Source of the DNA: Sphingobacterium mizutaii | GTDB taxonomy: Bacteria > Bacteroidota > Bacteroidia > Sphingobacteriales > Sphingobacteriaceae | Direction: 5' to 3' | Assembly: GCF_900187125.1 (NCBI RefSeq) | Contig: NZ_LT906468.1 | Span: 1 to 64,000 of the forward strand | DNA: 64,000 nucleotides | In this document: positions 18,170-26,772 of the stretch, piece after piece | Layout: each line of letters starts with the position of its first letter | How positions within the stretch are numbered: position 1 is the stretch's first letter | Notes under the pieces: model-generated | Told to the model about the DNA's origin: nothing | The model's input: the letters and a program-made list of their open reading frames with translations, nothing else | Database searches by the model: none | Made by a program: the position numbers and the translations under genes

Positions 18170-19360
18170 ATGCCAATATCAAAACAAAGAATTCAAGATT
18201 TAGCCCAATCTTACTTTCAAGACACGGTAAACAACAGAAGGTTTCTACATCAGAATCCTGAATTGTCTTTTGAGGAATACAATACCTCGGCATTTATCAA
18301 ACAAGAGCTGACCGACCTAGAGATTCCATTCGAATCCATGGCCAATACTGGTGTTGTAGCCCTGATCAAAGGCGATTTACCTTCTGATAAAGTACTAGCT
18401 CTGAGAGCAGATATGGATGCACTTCCGATCACAGAGGTGGAAGGAAGATCTTATGGCTCCAAGAATGTAGGTGTAATGCATGCCTGTGGGCATGATGTAC
18501 ATACCTCATCATTATTGGGTGTGGCTAAGATATTGAACGATTTGAAACCTGAATTTGGCGGAACCTTGAAGCTTATCTTCCAACCGGGAGAAGAAAGGTT
18601 ACCGGGAGGCGCTTCCTTGATGATCAAGGAAGGGGTATTGCAAAATCCAGAACCTCAAGGGATAGTGGGGCAGCACGTCATGCCCTTTATAGAGGCCGGG
18701 AAAGTTGGTTTCCGCTCTGGTAAATATATGGCATCCTGCGACGAATTGTTTATGACGGTTCGTGGAAAAGGAGGTCATGGTGCACAACCCCATCAAAATA
18801 TAGACCCTATCGCTATTACAGCGCAGATCATATCCGCTATGCAGCAGATCGTGAGCCGTGTTGCCGATCCGAGGACCCCTTCGGTATTGTCTTGGGGCAA
18901 GATCATTGGAAATGGCGCTACGAACGTAATCCCTGAAGAGGTGTACCTGGAAGGTACTTTCAGGACCTTTGACGAAAAGTGGAGAGCGGAAGCCCATGAG
19001 AAAATGCATAAGATGGCTGTTGGTATTGCAGAAGGTATGGGTGCCAGCTGTGATTTTGAAATCAGAAAAGGTTATCCTTTCTTGATCAATGAGCCTAAGA
19101 TTACAGAAGCTGCCCGTTCGTACGCACAGGATTACCTAGGCCATGAGAATGTGGTTGAGCTTGATCTATGGCCAGCAGCAGAGGATTTTGCCTATTATTC
19201 CCAAGAAACAAATGCTTGTTTCTATAGACTGGGAACGGGTAACCAAGCCAAGGGTATTCAGTCGGCAGTGCACACTTCGACCTTTGATATCGACGAAACC
19301 GCACTTCAAACCAGTATTGGTCTGATGTCCTATATTGCTCTGCGTCATTTAGGAGAATAA
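18170..19360 (+). CDS. M20 family amidohydrolase
   Basis: A 396-residue metallo-amidohydrolase of the hippurate/IAA-amino-acid hydrolase type (M20D). Seen: the metal-binding ALRADMDALPI (about 81-91), MHACGHDVHTSS (about 103-114) with the canonical Cys-Gly-His-Asp, QPGEERLPGGA (about 143-153), a dimerisation domain around 190-300, and a C-terminal AAEDFAYYSQ metal ligand region. These enzymes cleave N-acyl amino acids; the substrate is not predictable. An SD-like GGAGGA lies 5 bases before the ATG. No signal peptide, so it acts in the cytoplasm. Confidence 0.9.
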   Translation: MPISKQRIQDLAQSYFQDTVNNRRFLHQNPELSFEEYNTSAFIKQELTDLEIPFESMANTGVVALIKGDLPSDKVLALRADMDALPITEVEGRSYGSKNVGVMHACGHDVHTSSLLGVAKILNDLKPEFGGTLKLIFQPGEERLPGGASLMIKEGVLQNPEPQGIVGQHVMPFIEAGKVGFRSGKYMASCDELFMTVRGKGGHGAQPHQNIDPIAITAQIISAMQQIVSRVADPRTPSVLSWGKIIGNGATNVIPEEVYLEGTFRTFDEKWRAEAHEKMHKMAVGIAEGMGASCDFEIRKGYPFLINEPKITEAARSYAQDYLGHENVVELDLWPAAEDFAYYSQETNACFYRLGTGNQAKGIQSAVHTSTFDIDETALQTSIGLMSYIALRHLGE

Positions 19361-19362
19361 TT

Positions 19363-19935
19363 ATGTCTTCCCATCACATCGTTCGAGAGAATCAAGAACC
19401 AGCTTTGTTCATCGCAAATCCTGATTGCTTGGTTGATGAATATTTAAACCAAATCTTGGAGTGGAGTCCGACCATTATTACGCTGGCAGACCATTACGAA
19501 TCCTTAAAAGCACGTGAAATTAAGATCGATGTGGTTCTGGACAATCTAGGATTGGAACCCAATATCCTTGAAGAACATATTACCCTTATCCCCTATTCAG
19601 GCCCTTATATTGAACCCTTATTTGCTTATCTACAAGAGAAAAGCAATTTTGCGGTGAATATCCTGACTGAAAAGCTGGAGATCAATCCATATTTGCCCTA
19701 TTTAGGCGATTTCAACATCAATCTTATCAGGAACGAGGGTAGAAGCCTTTTTGTGAAAAAGTACGAGAAATGGCTTCCAAAAGGCTTTAATTTGTATGTT
19801 GAACATTACGAGGGAAATTTGGGTGAAGGACATAACCTAAAACCATTGGAAAACAATGTATTTGCTGTCGCAAGCGATGGTTTTGTTTCCATTCCGCAGC
19901 AAGGGTCCTATTTTATTATATCTGAAGAGCTATGA
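19363..19935 (+). CDS. Thiamine pyrophosphokinase-like protein, divergent
   Basis: A 190-residue cytoplasmic protein. The opening MSSHHIVRENQEPALFIANP and the following layout resemble Bacteroidota proteins labelled thiamine pyrophosphokinase, which makes thiamine diphosphate from thiamine. The acidic catalytic motif of the family (GDFDS) is not present; the matching place reads DVVLDNLGLEPNI, so catalysis is doubtful. It lies 2 bases after the M20 gene and overlaps the GNAT gene by 4 bases (ATGA), which shows cotranscription. Family call is tentative. Confidence 0.5.
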   Translation: MSSHHIVRENQEPALFIANPDCLVDEYLNQILEWSPTIITLADHYESLKAREIKIDVVLDNLGLEPNILEEHITLIPYSGPYIEPLFAYLQEKSNFAVNILTEKLEINPYLPYLGDFNINLIRNEGRSLFVKKYEKWLPKGFNLYVEHYEGNLGEGHNLKPLENNVFAVASDGFVSIPQQGSYFIISEEL

Positions 19936-20417
19936 CCGAGATCAGACAAGCCAACATAGAGGATGCAGCATTAATCCATGATCTAGCTCATGCCATTTGG
20001 TATCCTACCTACGAAAATATCCTTTCGAAGAAACAGATCGATTTCATGTTGGATAAGATGTATTCAGTGGAAGTATTGAGTACAGCAATCCAAAACAATA
20101 CTGCTTTTCATCTTTTGTATGAAGAGAAAAATGCAGTAGGTTTTATTGGCATTGTGCCCAAGGGAGAGCTTTTAAGAATCGAAAAGATTTATCTATTGCC
20201 AAGCACTCAAGGTAAGGGCTATGGAAAGCAATTGATCGATTATGCTGCGCAAGAGGCAAAGAAATTGGGTTTAGATACTTTGGAACTAAACGTGAACCGC
20301 TCCAACAATGCCTATCAATTTTATTTGAAACAAGGCTTTGAAGTAATCCAAGAGGTTGATATCCCCTATTATGAGTTTACGCTAGATGATTACGTGATGC
20401 GCAAGAAGCTGGATTAA
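19932..20417 (+). CDS. GNAT family N-acetyltransferase
   Basis: A 161-residue acetyltransferase of the GNAT fold: motif A LRIEKIYLLPSTQGKGYGKQLIDYA (core QGKGYGK at about 95-101) binds acetyl-CoA, and NRSNNAYQFYLKQGFEV (about 122-138) forms the C-terminal motif B. Substrate unknown. It overlaps the preceding gene by 4 bases and ends at a bidirectional terminator facing the M28 peptidase. Confidence 0.88.
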   Translation: MTEIRQANIEDAALIHDLAHAIWYPTYENILSKKQIDFMLDKMYSVEVLSTAIQNNTAFHLLYEEKNAVGFIGIVPKGELLRIEKIYLLPSTQGKGYGKQLIDYAAQEAKKLGLDTLELNVNRSNNAYQFYLKQGFEVIQEVDIPYYEFTLDDYVMRKKLD

Positions 20418-20447
20418 CAGAAATAAATTTCATACAAGATATAAACA

Positions 20448-20477
20448 GAAAAAGACGGCCCAATGGACCGTCTTTTC
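20448..20477. terminator. Bidirectional terminator between convergent genes
   Basis: Stem AAAAGACGG / CCGTCTTTT with an inner CCA/TGG, A-rich on the left and T-rich on the right, so it can end both the GNAT gene (+) and the M28 peptidase gene (-). Confidence 0.8.
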
Positions 20478-20496
20478 TTGTTTTACTTTGAAATTC

Positions 20497-21804
20497 TTAA
20501 TCTCTAAGCTTCTCCACCCTACTTGGGGTCTGAGTTCCATTGATAATTCCAATTGCACCCGTTGCGATAGCTTCAATACTGGATTTAATATTGTTGATAT
20601 CCAAAGTTTCCACTTCGTCATTTACGGTGTGGTAATATTGGTCTTTATCGATCTGGGAGGTTGAGAAGGTATGTGCAGGCACGCCTAAAGCCGCCAAAAC
20701 AGCATTATCGCTGCGGTAGAATAGATTTTGGGTGGTATATGGGTCTGGATGGAAGGTGAAAGCAGAACCCTTAAGATTCTCTTGCATCAATTTACCTAGG
20801 TCAGATGCGCTATAGCCTGTAATATACAAGCTATTAGGGCCAAACTTAGAATCCTTTCCGATCATTTCGATATTGATCATGGCGACTACTTTTTCCGGAT
20901 CGATATTGTTGGAGAAGTATTTAGAGCCAAACATTCCGATTTCTTCCGCAGTGAAAGCAACAAAGATGATGGTTCTTTCATTGTTGTTCAATTTCTTGTA
21001 ATATCTCGCTAATTCGATCATCGCTGTTGTGCCGGATGCATCATCATCAGCGCCATTTGCAATGGAATCTCCTTCTACAGCAGGTAAGATACCGATATGG
21101 TCATAATGGCAAGAAATCACTACATATTCATCGGGTTTAGATTTACCAGGAAGGACAGCAGCCACATTAAACATATCGAACTCTTCTGTTTTGCGGGTCT
21201 GTTTGATTTCATGGCTTCCCGGTAATTCATCAGCTATGATAAAAACCTTAGGGCTTCCAGCAGCTTTTTCCTGGCCCTTGATTACAATGCTCTCGCGATT
21301 GTAGATTCTTTTGAAACGAGCCAAAAATGGAGCATGTTTCTTATCCACCAATACGATCACCTTATTTGGGTTCTGTTGAACGACTTCCCTAAATTTTTGA
21401 GAAAAATCGTCTTCTGCCGAAATCTTAATGGTTTCTACGGAAGGGGTATTTTGGGTAATGGCTTCGTCTAAATTGCCTACGATCAAAAATTCATCATCCT
21501 TTAGTTTTTTATCCCCTAAGGTCACGCTTTGTTCAGTCACCCTGCCACGGTTAACTAGAAAGGATTGGCGGAAGTTATCACCTTCATACGGTTTAAGGCC
21601 AATATCTTTGAATTCTGCGGCGATAAAGTCTGCTGCTTTGCCAATATCAGCTAGATTTAAAGCCGATCGACCTCTCATATCGTCAGAAGCAAGGGTATTC
21701 AAGATTCTGGAAATATTTTCCGTGCTTGTAATCTGCTTTTGCTGAGCGGAGCTCATTTGGAATAAAAAGCCAGAAAATACGAGTGCTAAGAATAGTTTTT
21801 TCAT
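20497..21804 (-). CDS. Exported M28 family metallopeptidase
   Basis: A 435-residue secreted zinc aminopeptidase-like protein. It has a signal peptide (about 1-20, ending MSSAQ), an inserted PA-like region (about 110-200), and the M28 catalytic domain with ISCHYDHIG (about 228-236), NGADDDASGTTAMIELARY (about 246-264), FVAFTAEEIGMFGSKYF (about 279-295), and a late HTFSTSQIDKDQYYHTVND (about 373-391) supplying metal ligands. Probably digests peptides in the periplasm or outside the cell. Confidence 0.92.
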   Translation of the reverse strand: MKKLFLALVFSGFLFQMSSAQQKQITSTENISRILNTLASDDMRGRSALNLADIGKAADFIAAEFKDIGLKPYEGDNFRQSFLVNRGRVTEQSVTLGDKKLKDDEFLIVGNLDEAITQNTPSVETIKISAEDDFSQKFREVVQQNPNKVIVLVDKKHAPFLARFKRIYNRESIVIKGQEKAAGSPKVFIIADELPGSHEIKQTRKTEEFDMFNVAAVLPGKSKPDEYVVISCHYDHIGILPAVEGDSIANGADDDASGTTAMIELARYYKKLNNNERTIIFVAFTAEEIGMFGSKYFSNNIDPEKVVAMINIEMIGKDSKFGPNSLYITGYSASDLGKLMQENLKGSAFTFHPDPYTTQNLFYRSDNAVLAALGVPAHTFSTSQIDKDQYYHTVNDEVETLDINNIKSSIEAIATGAIGIINGTQTPSRVEKLRD

Positions 21805-21874
21805 GAATAAAATGTTTGTGATGAAATTAACAAAAATTCTATATTATTGGCAGGGCCTTTGATTCTAAATTTTA

Positions 21875-21882
21875 TATATTTG
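21875..21882 (+). promoter_or_regulatory. -7 element for the rhodanese gene
   Basis: TATATTTG, a perfect TAnnTTTG, 14 bases before the ATG at 21897. Confidence 0.5.
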
Positions 21883-21896
21883 ATAAAAAGCTTACT

Positions 21897-22211
21897 ATGA
21901 AAGAAATTAGCGTTCAAGAATTAAAGGACATGATGGATCACAACGTTGAGTTTCAGTTGATCGACGTTCGTGAGCCTTTTGAATATGAAGTATCGAACCT
22001 GAATGGGGTGAACATTCCATTATCAGGAGTTGTGATTGAGTCTGAAAAGATTTCAAAAGATATTCCGGTGGTTATCCACTGCCGTTCAGGGAAGCGTAGT
22101 GCTCAGGCTGTTATGCTTTTAGAACAAGAAGGTTACACGAATTTATCCAACCTACAAGGCGGAATTTTAGCTTGGAAAGAAGCTTTTGATCCGGAGATGG
22201 ATGTTTATTAA
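21897..22211 (+). CDS. Rhodanese-like domain protein
   Basis: A single-domain rhodanese of 104 residues. The active-site loop HCRSGKRSAQAV (about 62-73) carries the catalytic Cys (about 63); the N-terminal LIDVREPFEYEVSNLNGVN region is typical. Such proteins carry persulfide sulfur from thiosulfate or other donors. It stands alone with its own promoter and terminator. Confidence 0.92.
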   Translation: MKEISVQELKDMMDHNVEFQLIDVREPFEYEVSNLNGVNIPLSGVVIESEKISKDIPVVIHCRSGKRSAQAVMLLEQEGYTNLSNLQGGILAWKEAFDPEMDVY

Positions 22212-22227
22212 GAAACAGTAAATCAAT

Positions 22228-22263
22228 AAAAAGCTCAAGGATTCCTTGAGCTTTTTATTTTTA
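22228..22263 (+). terminator. Terminator of the rhodanese gene
   Basis: A perfect 13-bp stem AAAAAGCTCAAGG / CCTTGAGCTTTTT with a 3-base loop (ATT), then a T-rich tract. Confidence 0.9.
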
Positions 22264-22410
22264 GGGCAATTTATTGCTTAAATAATAATTTTGAGCACCT
22301 ATCTTTAGAATATATTTAAAAATAATGTTTTTATTTTCTTGCCTATTATTAAAATATTAAAAGAGCTAACTTTATAGTATTATTCCAAGAATAAACAAAA
22401 ACATATTTTT

Positions 22411-23835
22411 ATGTCAAATCAATCAAACACAACTTTCAGCTTCTTTCAAGGAGTGGGTCGGAATTTTGATAAAGCGGCCAAGTTCACCAAGTTTTCCCCT
22501 GGCATCCTAGAACAAATCAAAGCATGTAATTCCATCTTGCGCGTTCGATTTCCAGTTAAGATCGGCGATAATGTGGAAGTAATAGAAGCATATCGTGTAC
22601 AGCATTCACATCATAAGCTGCCTTGTAAAGGTGGTATCCGTTTCAGCATGGAAGTGGATCAGGATGAAGTGATGGCGTTAGCATCTTTAATGACCTATAA
22701 ATGTGCCATAGTAAACGTTCCGTTTGGTGGTGCTAAAGGAGGTGTGAAAATCGATGCCAAGAAGTATTCAGAGTATGAATTAGAAAAAATTACCCGTCGC
22801 TACACGACGGAATTGGTTAAAAAGAACTTTATTGGACCAGGAACGGATGTGCCGGCGCCAGATTATGGTACCGGAGCACGTGAAATGAGCTGGATCGTGG
22901 ATACCTATACGACATTGAACCCGAATGAAATCAATGCACAAGCTTGTGTAACCGGAAAACCGGTTTCTCAAGGTGGGGTAAGAGGCCGTACTGAGGCCAC
23001 TGGATTAGGGGTGTTCTTTGGGGTGAAGGAGGCTTGTAAGATTGAAGAGGATATGGCCAAGTTGGGATTGACTACAGGAGTTGAAGGCAAGAAAGTAATT
23101 GTACAAGGTTTAGGAAATGTGGGTTACCATGCTGCTAAATATTTTCAAGAAGGAGGTTCGATCCTTGTTGGTTTGATCGAATATGAAGGTGCGATCTATA
23201 ATGAAAATGGTTTAGACCTAGAAGAAGTTGTTGCACATAGAAAGGCAACAGGTTCTATCTTGAATTTCCCTGGTGCAACCAATATTGAAGAGTCTGCAAA
23301 AGGTTTAGAACAACCATGTGATATCTTGATTCCGGCAGCCTTGGAATCTGTGATCAATGGCGATAATGCGGAAAGAGTACAAGCGCAAATCATTGGCGAG
23401 GCAGCAAATGGGCCATTGACACCTGAAGCTGATGAGGTATTTAATAGAAAAGGGAAATTAGTGATCCCGGATATCTATTTAAATGCTGGCGGGGTTACCG
23501 TTTCTTATTTTGAATGGTTGAAAAACTTAAGCCATGTGCGCTATGGTCGTCTTGAAAAGAGATTCAGCGAAAACATGTATGCTGAAATCTTGAATATCAT
23601 CGAGTCCATGACCAACCAAAAGGTTTCCAAGTTGGAGCGTAAGATCATTTTGAGAGGTCCAGATGAGGTTGACTTGGTGTATTCAGGTCTTGAGGACACC
23701 ATGATTGGTTCCTACCATGAAATCCATCAGATCTGGAAAAGCATGGATGGGGTTGAAGACCTGCGGACAGCAGCATTTATCTGTGCGATCAACAAAGTTG
23801 GAGAATCCTATAAGGAATTGGGTATCTTCCCATAA
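22411..23835 (+). CDS. Glu/Leu/Phe/Val-type dehydrogenase (glutamate dehydrogenase)
   Basis: A 474-residue NAD(P)-dependent amino acid dehydrogenase, most likely glutamate dehydrogenase interconverting glutamate and 2-oxoglutarate plus ammonia. Seen: KGGIRFSMEVDQDEVMALA (about 72-90), PFGGAKGGVKI with the catalytic Lys (about 105-115), PAPDYGTGAREM (about 148-159), the Rossmann motif VQGLGNVGYHAAKYF (about 231-245) and IIGEAANGP. The C-terminal extension is as in the Bacteroidota form. It has a one-mismatch -7 element near 22367. Confidence 0.93.
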   Translation: MSNQSNTTFSFFQGVGRNFDKAAKFTKFSPGILEQIKACNSILRVRFPVKIGDNVEVIEAYRVQHSHHKLPCKGGIRFSMEVDQDEVMALASLMTYKCAIVNVPFGGAKGGVKIDAKKYSEYELEKITRRYTTELVKKNFIGPGTDVPAPDYGTGAREMSWIVDTYTTLNPNEINAQACVTGKPVSQGGVRGRTEATGLGVFFGVKEACKIEEDMAKLGLTTGVEGKKVIVQGLGNVGYHAAKYFQEGGSILVGLIEYEGAIYNENGLDLEEVVAHRKATGSILNFPGATNIEESAKGLEQPCDILIPAALESVINGDNAERVQAQIIGEAANGPLTPEADEVFNRKGKLVIPDIYLNAGGVTVSYFEWLKNLSHVRYGRLEKRFSENMYAEILNIIESMTNQKVSKLERKIILRGPDEVDLVYSGLEDTMIGSYHEIHQIWKSMDGVEDLRTAAFICAINKVGESYKELGIFP

Positions 23836-23856
23836 ACGAGGACGGGATTTTATCCT

Positions 23857-23864
23857 TAACTTTG
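23857..23864 (+). promoter_or_regulatory. -7 element abutting the start at 23869
   Basis: TAACTTTG matches TAnnTTTG exactly and ends 4 bases before the ATG, another candidate leaderless transcript. Confidence 0.5.
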
Positions 23865-23868
23865 CTTC

Positions 23869-24174
23869 ATGAATAAATTATTCCACCAGACTAAACAGGC
23901 ATTCCTATTTAGTCTGGCTTTTTATATCCTTTCTATCTTATTTTTTGTCCTGCGAGTAGGCTATGCTCCTATCCTATTGAGCATCTCGATGGTTCTCTCC
24001 TTAATATGGGTGGTTTTAGTGTTGTTGGAGATCATGCGGTCCACTAGAATTAGCAATGGAGAACGGATGATCTTGGCATTATTCGTTATTATGGGGAATA
24101 TTTTGGCTGGAATAGTGTATTTTTATTTTATTCGGGAACGAGTTACAGGTTTTAAAGTAATAAAGAAGAAATGA
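23869..24174 (+). CDS. Small polytopic membrane protein
   Basis: A 101-residue protein with three predicted hydrophobic helices (about 13-28, 33-52 and 66-86) and a basic tail ending in VIKKK. Not recognised as a named family. Its stop overlaps the next start (ATGA), so the two membrane proteins are made from one message and probably act together. Confidence 0.7.
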   Translation: MNKLFHQTKQAFLFSLAFYILSILFFVLRVGYAPILLSISMVLSLIWVVLVLLEIMRSTRISNGERMILALFVIMGNILAGIVYFYFIRERVTGFKVIKKK

Positions 24175-24422
24175 CGAAGAAGTTTATCTTGAATTTACTG
24201 CTCAATTTAGGGATTGTGTTTTTGGTATTGAGCGCATGGGCAGGTTATAATAGCGGACAGATACTGTATTTGGGTATATCCATTGCCTTATTGGTATTGT
24301 TGATCTATCTGAAGGTGGTGCTGTTAAAACAGGTGAGCCGAGATGTGAAGGCAAAACAAGAGGAAAAGGCGAAGCTGGCGCAACAAGAAATGAGACAACA
24401 AAAGAAAAGGGCTAAAAAATAG
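24171..24422 (+). CDS. Small membrane protein with charged tail
   Basis: An 83-residue protein with two hydrophobic helices (about 6-22 and 29-46) and a highly charged C-terminal helix rich in Lys, Glu and Gln (about 52-83), probably a cytoplasmic coiled or RNA/protein-contacting tail. Function not recognised. Overlaps the preceding gene by 4 bases; the terminator begins within its last codons. Confidence 0.7.
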   Translation: MTKKFILNLLLNLGIVFLVLSAWAGYNSGQILYLGISIALLVLLIYLKVVLLKQVSRDVKAKQEEKAKLAQQEMRQQKKRAKK

Positions 24423-24430
24423 CCCTTTTT
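24405..24430 (+). terminator. Terminator overlapping the stop of the membrane-protein pair
   Basis: Stem AAAAGGGCTA / TAGCCCTTTT with a 5-base A loop, followed by T residues; it includes the stop codon. Confidence 0.75.
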
Positions 24431-24448
24431 CATTTTATGTTTTGAACC

Positions 24449-25528
24449 TTATTTTACAAATGGAGGTTTTCTTACGATCGCTTTGATAGGTTGGTTACGG
24501 ATAGAGATAAAGATCTCAGTTCCCTCTTTAGCAAATGCTGCATCAACATAACCTAAACCAATGGATTTTTTCAAAGATGGGGATTGTGTTCCAGAAGTAA
24601 CACGTCCGACCTTGTTTCCTTCAGCATCTACGATTTCATAATCATGACGAGGAATACCTCTGTCGATCATTTCAAATCCTACCAGTTTTTGGGAAACACC
24701 TTTTTCTTTTTCTGCTTTTAGGTTTTCAGAGTTTACGAAGTCCTTGCTGAACTTAGTAACCCAACCTAAGCCAGCTGCTAAAGGAGAAGTGTTATCATCG
24801 ATGTCATTTCCGTAAAGGCAGAAACCCATTTCTAGGCGTAAGGTATCTCTCGCACCAAGTCCGATAGGTTTAATGCCAAATTCTTGACCTGCTTCCATGA
24901 TAGCGTTCCATACTTTCTCTGCATTTTCATTTGCAACATAGATTTCGAAACCACCAGCACCTGTATAGCCCGTAGCAGAAACCAATACGTTTTCTACACC
25001 AGCAAACACACCTTTTTGGAAGGAATAGTATTCCATTGGCGCCAAGTCGATATCTGTTAATTTTTGAAGTGCATCAGCAGCTTTAGGACCTTGAACAGCG
25101 AAAAGAGAAGTTTCGTCGGAGATGTTTTTCATCTCTACGCCTTCTGTGTTGAATTTGCTGATCCAATCCCAGTCTTTATCAATGTTTGATGCGTTTACTA
25201 CCAAAAGATAGGTTTTGTCATCAATCTTGTAAGTTAAGAAGTCATCTACAATACCACCATTTTCGTTTGGAAGATAGCCGTATTGAACTTTTCCGTCATA
25301 TAGTTTTGAGGCATCGTTAGAAGAGACTTTTTGGATAAGATCTAGTGCTTTTTCGCCTTTTAAGATAAACTCTCCCATGTGGCTAACGTCAAACATCCCT
25401 ACAGCGGTACGCACCGTTTCGTGTTCGTCGTTGATACCAGTATATTGAACTGGCATATTAAATCCGGCGAAAGGAACCATCTTCGCACCTAAAGCGATAT
25501 GAACGTCAGTTAACGCAGTTTTTTTCAT
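24449..25528 (-). CDS. gcvT: Glycine cleavage system T protein (aminomethyltransferase)
   Basis: GcvT transfers the methylene group from the aminomethyl-lipoyl H protein to tetrahydrofolate, releasing ammonia. The 359-residue protein starts [20 protein letters not shown] and has [25 protein letters not shown] (about 47-55), [15 protein letters not shown] (about 184-198) and [20 protein letters not shown] (about 222-241), all standard. gcvP is 12 kb away on the other strand and gcvH is not in the window, so the system is not an operon here. A -7 element TATGTTTG lies at 25556-25563 on the minus strand. Confidence 0.96.
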   Translation of the reverse strand: MKKTALTDVHIALGAKMVPFAGFNMPVQYTGINDEHETVRTAVGMFDVSHMGEFILKGEKALDLIQKVSSNDASKLYDGKVQYGYLPNENGGIVDDFLTYKIDDKTYLLVVNASNIDKDWDWISKFNTEGVEMKNISDETSLFAVQGPKAADALQKLTDIDLAPMEYYSFQKGVFAGVENVLVSATGYTGAGGFEIYVANENAEKVWNAIMEAGQEFGIKPIGLGARDTLRLEMGFCLYGNDIDDNTSPLAAGLGWVTKFSKDFVNSENLKAEKEKGVSQKLVGFEMIDRGIPRHDYEIVDAEGNKVGRVTSGTQSPSLKKSIGLGYVDAAFAKEGTEIFISIRNQPIKAIVRKPPFVK

Positions 25529-25555
25529 GTTAAATCAATGAGTTTTTTGTTGTTA

Positions 25556-25563
25556 CAAACATA
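25556..25563 (-). promoter_or_regulatory. -7 element for gcvT
   Basis: TATGTTTG on the minus strand matches TAnnTTTG, 27 bases before the gcvT start. Confidence 0.45.
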
Positions 25564-25583
25564 GGAAAATTAATGAGGATTTA

Positions 25584-25694
25584 GTATTGAGATATGAGAT
25601 GTGAGATATGAGAAATTTAATTTCGGCTTTTGTGTACTTTAAGCAAGGTTTAGCGATTTTGATCTCTCAATACTCCAATCTCAATACTCATATC
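25584..25694. repeat. Inverted array of 7-bp units (copy 1)
   Basis: Left arm: four consecutive 7-mers GTATTGA, GATATGA, GATGTGA, GATATGA (25584-25611). Right arm (25667-25694), read on the minus strand: GATATGA, GTATTGA, GATTGGA, GTATTGA. About 55 bases separate the arms. The right arm forms the last codons and stop of the pseudouridine synthase gene. Confidence 0.7.
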
Positions 25695-26370
25695 TAATTT
25701 CCAAGATGGTTAATGCCCTTTCAAACTCCGGTTGGATCTGGGCTTGGATAAAGATGTTTTCTTGTGTTTTGGGGTGAGTGAAAGCGAGTGATTTGGCGTG
25801 TAGCAGCATGGTGTCGTGCTGGAAGGTATCTTTCCAGAGTTTGTTCTGTTTGTTGCAGCCATGGGGTCTATCGCCGATGATGGGATGGAAAATATGGGCA
25901 AAGTGTCGGCGCAATTGGTGCATCCTGCCCGTTTCTGGTTTGGCTAGGACTAGGGAGTACCTGGATGTTGGAAATTTACCGAAAGGAAGGTCTATTTCTG
26001 TGGTAACCAATGTTTGGTAATTGGTCAGAGCCTCCTGAATGGTGCCGTTTTCCTTTTTTAATGGGTAATCAATGGTTCCTTCGGGATCGGTGTGACCACG
26101 GAGAACAGCCAAATATTCTTTTTTGACTAAGTTTTGGGAAAACGCGGTTTGTATGGCGCTGTCCATTTCCTTGTTCAAGGAAAATAAAAGCACACCTGCG
26201 GTCTTGCGGTCTAAACGGTGTGCTGGATATACTTTCTTGCCGATTTGATCCCTTAGGAGCTGAAGAGCAAACTCAGATGTATCTGCAGCAATGGAGGATT
26301 TATGGACCAATAGTCCATGTGGTTTGTTGATTGCAACAAAGTCCTCATCTTCAAATAAAATCTCAAGCAT
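25681..26370 (-). CDS. RluA-family pseudouridine synthase (TruC-like)
   Basis: A 229-residue enzyme that converts a uridine to pseudouridine in RNA. It has the RluA motif HRLDRKTAGV with the catalytic Asp at about residue 54, an NKPHGLLVH start (about 15-23), and PETGRMHQLRRHFAHI (about 145-160). The compact single-domain form without an S4 domain is most like TruC (tRNA uridine 65), but RluA-type rRNA enzymes are also possible. The last four codons (RYEY and stop) are part of the 7-bp repeat array, so the repeat has replaced or extended the natural C-terminus. Confidence 0.85.
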   Translation of the reverse strand: MLEILFEDEDFVAINKPHGLLVHKSSIAADTSEFALQLLRDQIGKKVYPAHRLDRKTAGVLLFSLNKEMDSAIQTAFSQNLVKKEYLAVLRGHTDPEGTIDYPLKKENGTIQEALTNYQTLVTTEIDLPFGKFPTSRYSLVLAKPETGRMHQLRRHFAHIFHPIIGDRPHGCNKQNKLWKDTFQHDTMLLHAKSLAFTHPKTQENIFIQAQIQPEFERALTILEIRYEY

Positions 26371-26372
26371 GG

Positions 26373-26738
26373 TTATCGCTTTAAAGCGTCGATTAACATT
26401 TCGGCTTTTTCATCGATTTTGGAACTGATCCAAACCTCACCGAATGCCCCTCCTCCGATGGTAATCTTTTCACTGTTCCAATTGATCTTGCAAAGTGAAA
26501 AAAGGTAGTAATTTTCAGTGTAAGTGTAATTGTTCACAAATTCATTGACTACCTGGTCTCCAACCAGCATCATACCAAAGTCTACAGCGTCCTTATGTTT
26601 GTAGTCCAATTGTTTCTTGAGGATTTCTTTAGCTTTCAGGTTCAGTTTTTCGTTGATTTTTTCCTTGGAAGGATTGGTAAAAACCGCGACCAACATGATG
26701 ACCACCCCTAATAAGGCAAAGATTCTTGTTTTGCTCAT
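26373..26738 (-). CDS. DUF4359-like membrane-anchored protein
   Basis: A 121-residue protein with one N-terminal hydrophobic helix (about 5-21) followed by an outward-facing or periplasmic helical/beta domain. The pattern VDFGMMLVGDQVVNEFVNNYTY.ENYYLFSLCKI.W resembles DUF4359 proteins of unknown function. It lies 2 bases before the pseudouridine synthase gene on the same strand. Confidence 0.65.
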   Translation of the reverse strand: MSKTRIFALLGVVIMLVAVFTNPSKEKINEKLNLKAKEILKKQLDYKHKDAVDFGMMLVGDQVVNEFVNNYTYTENYYLFSLCKINWNSEKITIGGGAFGEVWISSKIDEKAEMLIDALKR

Positions 26739-26772
26739 AGCTACAAAAATAGATTATTTTGAAGAGATTGGA

